Positions 60,365 to 64,000 of a stretch of 64,000 bases of DNA are shown here, piece after piece; position 1 is the first letter of the stretch; each line of letters opens with the position of its first letter. Source of the DNA: Oscillospiraceae bacterium (GTDB lineage: Bacteria; Bacillota; Clostridia; Oscillospirales; Oscillospiraceae). The notes below the pieces were generated by a model that saw only the letters and a list, made by a program, of their open reading frames with translations, searched no databases and had not been told where the DNA came from. Position numbers and translations under genes: made by a program. The stretch spans positions 1 to 64,000 of the forward strand of contig CADBKO010000005.1 in assembly GCA_902795345.1 (NCBI GenBank), written 5' to 3'.

Positions 60365-61693
60365 TCAAATGGTGAATTCCGCGTAGTCGTCCGTCGTCTC
60401 GTCCGACACCGCCTCGCTTTTGGCATATTGGAATTCCTCGGAGCCCAGCAATTCCCCGATGGAGGCGTCCGGATTCTGGTATGCCAGGTCCAGCAGCTCG
60501 ATGAAATCCCGGATGACCTCCCGGGGGGTGATGTTCGCCTCCGCGCCGATGCGCTCGTATTCGATGCGGATGAAGGCGGCCAGGTCCTCCGTGGTGATCC
60601 GGCTGGGATAGCCGTAGAGCCCGGCGTGCATGTCCTCCAGCTTTTCGCAGAGGATCAGCATCTCCTCGGCGGTGAGCGGCTCCAGGCGGATGACGGGGGC
60701 CAGCAGGTCCCGTGCCCCGGGGCGGGAGAATTTCCCCTCCGCCAGGCGGGAGCGCAGGGCTTCATAGCTGTAAACGCCCCGGCGTTTGTCCTCCAGGGCC
60801 TGGGGCGTGGCCCCCATGAGGATGCCCAGATACCGGGCCTTCCCCTGGAGGGCGTCGTTATACATGGCCAGCATTTTTTCATAGTTGTACTGCCGGGTGA
60901 TGGCGTTGGGGATCTTGGAGACGTTCACCAGCTCGTCGATCATGAGGAACAGGCCGGTGTAGCCCGCCAGCCGGAAAAAGACGGCAAAGAGCTTGAGGTA
61001 GTCATACCAGTCGTCGTCGGTAATGAGGATGCTCACTCCCAGCTCCTCCCGGGCCTCTTTTTTCAGGGTGTACTCCCCCCGGAACCAGCGCACCACCTTC
61101 GCCTTCCCCTCGTCGTCGCCGGCGAGGTAGGCGTGGTAGTAGGCGGAGAGGAGCCTGGCAAATTCAAAGCCGTGGACCAGCTCGCTCACGGAGGCGGTGA
61201 CGGCATAGATCTTCTTGTCCACCGCCGCGGCCAGAGCCGGGTCCTCCGGGGCGAGGCCGGTCTCCTGGGCCGCAGCGCTCTGCACGGAGCTGATCCACCG
61301 GTCCAGCACCAGGTTCAGGGCCCCGCCCTCCGGCTTCGTCCTGGTGGAGAGGTTGCCGATCAGCTCCCGGTAGGTGGCCAGGCCCTGGCCCCTGGTGCCC
61401 TGGAGCCGCCGCTCCGGGGAGAGGTCCGCGTCGGCCACGATGAAGCCCCGGTCCATGGCGTAGTTGCGGATGGTCTGGAGAAGGAAGCTCTTGCCGGAGC
61501 CGTATTTCCCCACGATGAAGCGGAAGGAAGCCCCGCCCTCGGAGATGATGTCCACATCATGCAGCAGGGCCTGTATCTCGTTTTTCCGCCCCACGGTGAT
61601 ATAGGGCAGGCCGATGCGGGGCACCACGCCGCCCTTGAGGGAATTCAGCACCGTCTGTGCGATGCGCCGGGGCACTTTCTTCGTTTCGCTCAT
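60365..61693 (-). CDS. sngB: Shango defence system ATPase SngB (BrxD-like, DUF2791)
   Basis: This 442-residue P-loop ATPase begins with SETKKVPRRIAQTVLNSLKGGVVPRIGLPYITVGRK, the pattern shared with BREX BrxD/DUF2791 proteins. Walker A is VGKYGSGKSF (~61-70) and Walker B LFLMIDELVN (~247). EVIRDFIELLDLAYQNPD is near the end. Its start overlaps the TerB-protein stop by 4 nt, and it is followed 9 nt later by the helicase gene. BREX also uses BrxD with an Lhr-like helicase, but no other BREX gene is present. Confidence 0.9.
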   Translation of the reverse strand: MSETKKVPRRIAQTVLNSLKGGVVPRIGLPYITVGRKNEIQALLHDVDIISEGGASFRFIVGKYGSGKSFLLQTIRNYAMDRGFIVADADLSPERRLQGTRGQGLATYRELIGNLSTRTKPEGGALNLVLDRWISSVQSAAAQETGLAPEDPALAAAVDKKIYAVTASVSELVHGFEFARLLSAYYHAYLAGDDEGKAKVVRWFRGEYTLKKEAREELGVSILITDDDWYDYLKLFAVFFRLAGYTGLFLMIDELVNVSKIPNAITRQYNYEKMLAMYNDALQGKARYLGILMGATPQALEDKRRGVYSYEALRSRLAEGKFSRPGARDLLAPVIRLEPLTAEEMLILCEKLEDMHAGLYGYPSRITTEDLAAFIRIEYERIGAEANITPREVIRDFIELLDLAYQNPDASIGELLGSEEFQYAKSEAVSDETTDDYAEFTI

Positions 61694-63708
61694 TTTTCTG
61701 TTCCTCCCAGGATGCGGAGGATATCCTCCCGGTAATCCTCCGCCAGGGTGATCTCGTCGCCGTCACATTCCAGGGCGCTGTCGCCGATCTCGTCGTACAG
61801 GGCCTCGTTGATGGCGTCCACCGCCACGGTGGGCATCCAGCGCCTTTCCGCCAGCCAGCCCTTCACCGGCTCGCCCCGCACCAGCAGGGTGAGCAGTTCC
61901 CGCTGCTCCCGGTCCAGGGGCGTTTCCGGCGCTTCCGGACTGGGCCCGGTTTCCGCCTCCGTCGGGGCGGGAGGGGGCTCTGCATCGGTTTCCTCCGCTT
62001 CCCGAAGGTCCTCCTCCGTCAGCAGGCTGTCCCTGGTTTCCAGGGCGTCCCGCCGGATCCGTTCCAGCCCGCTCAGGTCGATGACGACCTTCTTCCGTTC
62101 AGCCTCGGCCCTGGCCTGCCGGTCCTCCTCGATGACCGCCTCCACATAGGCGGCGGCCCAGGCTTCCTCCGGCTTTTCCTGGAGGCGGCGGCCCAGGTCC
62201 AGATACAGGCGCAGCTGCCGGTCTGTTTCGTGAAGCAGCCCTTCCAGCAGTTTTTTGTCGAAGCTGCGCTCCTGGTAGCATTTCTCCGTCCATATGCCGC
62301 CGTTGAAGGTATATGTGCGGACTTCGTCCAGCTCATAGGCAGCGGCGGCAGGCCGCTTGCGCCAGTAGTACAGGGCGTTGGCCAGAGGGTCCCAGCGGTG
62401 GCTGCGGCAGCCGCCGAAGCAGAGGGTGAAAAGCGTCTTGCCCTCCTGCCTTTCCTTTGCGGCGGCCAGCCGCCACACCCGGGCGAAAAGACGCTGCCCT
62501 TCCTCACTCTGGGCGGCGGGAGATCTGGAGAGCTTGCTTCCGGCCAGGGTGAGCAGGGCACGGAATATTTCCCCGTCCGTTCTCGCCCTATATTCCCGCA
62601 GGGCGGCCAGAGCTTCGTCCCTAAGCAGCATATCGGGGTCGGCGTATTCCCGCGCCGTCTCCGGCGGCAGGCCGCTGACGACGGCCTTTTCCAGCATCCA
62701 GCGGCGGAGGTTGCGGCGCATGTCCCCTTCGCCGATGCCGGAATCCAGGTAGCCGATCTCAAATTCCCGCAGCTTCCGCAGGCTGTCCTCCGCGTCCGCA
62801 GCGCCGATGTCGTTCAGCAGCTCGTAGACATAGATATAGGCCAGGGAGGTGGCGATGGGCCGGAACTCCCCCCGGCGCAGGGCCGTCCGCCAGGTGAAGT
62901 AGCCCCGCAGCTGTTCCAGCCGCAGGTCGTGGTAGCTGGGGTAATAGAGGCGTATTTCCCCGTTCCAGGGGGCGTCGTCCTCGTAATCCTCCATGAACTT
63001 GCCCTGCACATAGAAGTTTTTGCAGGTCTGCCCGAAGGTATGGGCGCCGTATTCATAGAGCCGTCGCATCTCCCGCAGCTTTTCCGGTATTCCGGCGGTT
63101 TCCCGGCGCTCTCCGGTCAGGGGCGTGTCCCGGTAGGGCGTCTCCCGCCCTTCGGGGCCCAGGGTGAAGGTGTGCACCAGGGCTTCCGCGGCATTCATGG
63201 CTTTCTCGATCAGGCCCTGGAGGGTCAGCTGTTCCGGCTCCGGTTTCTTCGGGGCCTCTCTGCGGGGGCGGGTTCCGGGCGGGGGCAGGGGCGTCTCCCG
63301 ATATTCCGACGCCTGCGGCTTGAACGCGCTCCCCAGGGTGATGGTATAGCGGTCCTGCCCGGCTTGCATGGCCTCGTCAAAGAGCTGGAAGACCGCCTCG
63401 TGCACCGTGTCTGCCCCAAAGCGGATGCCCACCCAGTCCGCCCCTTTCATTCGATAGGGCGCGGTGAGCCAGGGCTCGGAAGAGCGAAGCAGCGAGGCGT
63501 GGCCGCATTTCAGGTCGCAGAACTGCACTTCGTCCCCCAGCTCAAAGTCCCAATGACGGATCAGCAGCGCCACCGGCTTCCCGCTCCTGGGGTGGAGCAG
63601 GGTGGAGAGCCTGGTAACAGGCCTGCTGCCGGACAACTCCATCCGCCGGTTCACTTCGCCGATATGGTATTTTTTCTCGGCGTAAGCCGTCAGCTCCGAA
63701 ATGTCCAT
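61690..63708 (-). CDS. sngA: Shango defence system TerB-domain protein SngA
   Basis: This ~672-residue protein has an N-terminal region of unknown fold (~1-150), a TerB_N domain (~235-320; NGEIRLYYPSYHDLRLEQLRGYFTWRTALRRGEF, SLAYIYVYELLNDIG) and a TerB_C domain at the end (~560-672; LDREQRELLTLLVRGEPVKGWL...DYREDILRIL), joined by helices and a Pro/Glu-rich segment. The ATG at 63708 follows GGGAG; an in-frame TTG at 63726 lacks a ribosome site. It is the first gene of the three-gene operon. Confidence 0.85.
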   Translation of the reverse strand: MDISELTAYAEKKYHIGEVNRRMELSGSRPVTRLSTLLHPRSGKPVALLIRHWDFELGDEVQFCDLKCGHASLLRSSEPWLTAPYRMKGADWVGIRFGADTVHEAVFQLFDEAMQAGQDRYTITLGSAFKPQASEYRETPLPPPGTRPRREAPKKPEPEQLTLQGLIEKAMNAAEALVHTFTLGPEGRETPYRDTPLTGERRETAGIPEKLREMRRLYEYGAHTFGQTCKNFYVQGKFMEDYEDDAPWNGEIRLYYPSYHDLRLEQLRGYFTWRTALRRGEFRPIATSLAYIYVYELLNDIGAADAEDSLRKLREFEIGYLDSGIGEGDMRRNLRRWMLEKAVVSGLPPETAREYADPDMLLRDEALAALREYRARTDGEIFRALLTLAGSKLSRSPAAQSEEGQRLFARVWRLAAAKERQEGKTLFTLCFGGCRSHRWDPLANALYYWRKRPAAAAYELDEVRTYTFNGGIWTEKCYQERSFDKKLLEGLLHETDRQLRLYLDLGRRLQEKPEEAWAAAYVEAVIEEDRQARAEAERKKVVIDLSGLERIRRDALETRDSLLTEEDLREAEETDAEPPPAPTEAETGPSPEAPETPLDREQRELLTLLVRGEPVKGWLAERRWMPTVAVDAINEALYDEIGDSALECDGDEITLAEDYREDILRILGGTEK

Positions 63709-63739
63709 AGGCTCCCATCCTGACAATGATTCATCTTAC

Positions 63740-63768
63740 ATTATACCAGCGGGGAAAACCCCTAGCAA
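63740..63768 (-). promoter_or_regulatory. Promoter of the Shango operon
   Basis: On the minus strand TTGCTA (63768-63763), a 17-bp spacer and TATAAT (63745-63740), 32 nt upstream of the ATG at 63708. Confidence 0.75.
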
Positions 63769-63785
63769 GTGCGCAGTTGCGGCGG

Positions 63786-63814
63786 TTGCTTTTTTCCCTT
63801 CCATCCTATATAAT
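63786..63814 (+). promoter_or_regulatory. Promoter of the aldo/keto reductase gene
   Basis: TTGCTT (63786-63791), a 17-bp spacer and TATAAT (63809-63814), 31 nt before the ATG at 63846; divergent from the Shango promoter. Confidence 0.75.
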
Positions 63815-63845
63815 CAGATCAAACGAATCACAGGAGGAAACTACA

Positions 63846-64000
63846 ATGGAACACAGCTGGAAGAATGTGCCCAAGCTGGGCTTCGGCCTCATGCGCCTGC
63901 CCATGCTGGAGGGCGAAGTGGATATCGAGCAGTTCAAGAAGATGGTGGACGCCTTCCTCGCAGCGGGCTTCACCTATTTCGACACGGCCTACGGCTACAT
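63846..64000 (+). CDS. Aldo/keto reductase (partial, runs off the window)
   Basis: The first 51 codons are visible. VPKLGFGLMRLPM is the N-terminal strand of the barrel, and FTYFDTAYGY contains the Asp and Tyr of the AKR catalytic tetrad. CAGGAGG precedes the ATG. The start resembles the 4Fe-4S-associated aldo/keto reductases of Clostridia, but the C-terminus is outside the window. Confidence 0.88.
   Translation, partial: MEHSWKNVPKLGFGLMRLPMLEGEVDIEQFKKMVDAFLAAGFTYFDTAYGY

Noticed and set aside
58121..61693. BREX system
   Set aside because: BrxD-like and Lhr-like proteins are shared with BREX, but pglZ, brxC, pglX and brxA/B are absent and a TerB protein is present, which fits Shango.

Overview
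The window reads as chromosomal DNA from a high-G+C, endospore-forming member of the Clostridia, most likely an Oscillospirales-type gut bacterium; the genus is inference. Supporting genes are ypeB (spore germination), a SpoIIIE/FtsK translocase beside tepA as in Bacillus, a CIRCE-controlled hrcA-grpE-dnaK-dnaJ operon with a Gram-positive-type DnaK, S-layer-homology and lipobox surface proteins, and several families of short interspersed repeats.

Layout. 1-470: the 3' end of 23S rRNA, 5S rRNA and a terminator. 0.5-8.7 kb: a methyltransferase, a DUF2284 protein, an SLH protein, aspartate kinase, a flavin oxidoreductase, gltX and a lipoprotein. 8.7-15 kb: a DinJ-like antitoxin gene coupled to two ABC transporters; the missing YafQ-like toxin partner appears as the N-terminal domain of one of the permeases. 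15-22.4 kb: a solute-binding lipoprotein, ypeB with its start codon inside a repeat, a DUF2975/HTH pair behind a palindromic operator, three small membrane proteins, and a brnTA toxin-antitoxin pair. 22.4-27 kb: ftsK/spoIIIE, uppP and tepA. 27-36.3 kb: a minus-strand glycan or phenolic-ester utilisation locus (esterase, GH2 enzyme, D-lyxose isomerase, double MoaF-like protein, CBM9-CE15-like surface esterase). 36.5-40.2 kb: a Nudix/nucleotidyltransferase/small-protein operon and typA. 40.3-45.4 kb: the CIRCE heat-shock operon. 45.4-50.3 kb: nested repeats, an L,D-transpeptidase, two zinc-ribbon membrane proteins and an orphan molybdenum-hydroxylase-like large subunit. 50.5-56.2 kb: an SDR oxidoreductase, then an amino-acid ABC importer whose binding protein carries two near-identical domains, with an AbgB-like M20 amidohydrolase. 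56.2-58.1 kb: a RAYT-type transposase with REP-like ends beside the 16-codon tail of a lost amidohydrolase paralogue. 58.1-63.7 kb: a three-gene Shango-type anti-phage system (helicase, ATPase, TerB-domain protein). The window ends inside an aldo/keto reductase.

The most unusual items are the YafQ-like/FtsX in-frame fusion within a split toxin-antitoxin operon, the duplicated solute-binding protein, the orphan molybdenum-hydroxylase homologue that lacks the usual catalytic glutamate, the MoaF-like/esterase/glycosidase locus, and a 158-bp inverted-repeat element inserted in the loop of a hairpin whose 3' arm supplies the start of ypeB. The Shango cassette matches a described defence family; the repeats and fusions may be lineage-specific. 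All assignments come from reading the sequence and recalled family motifs; no database search was run.
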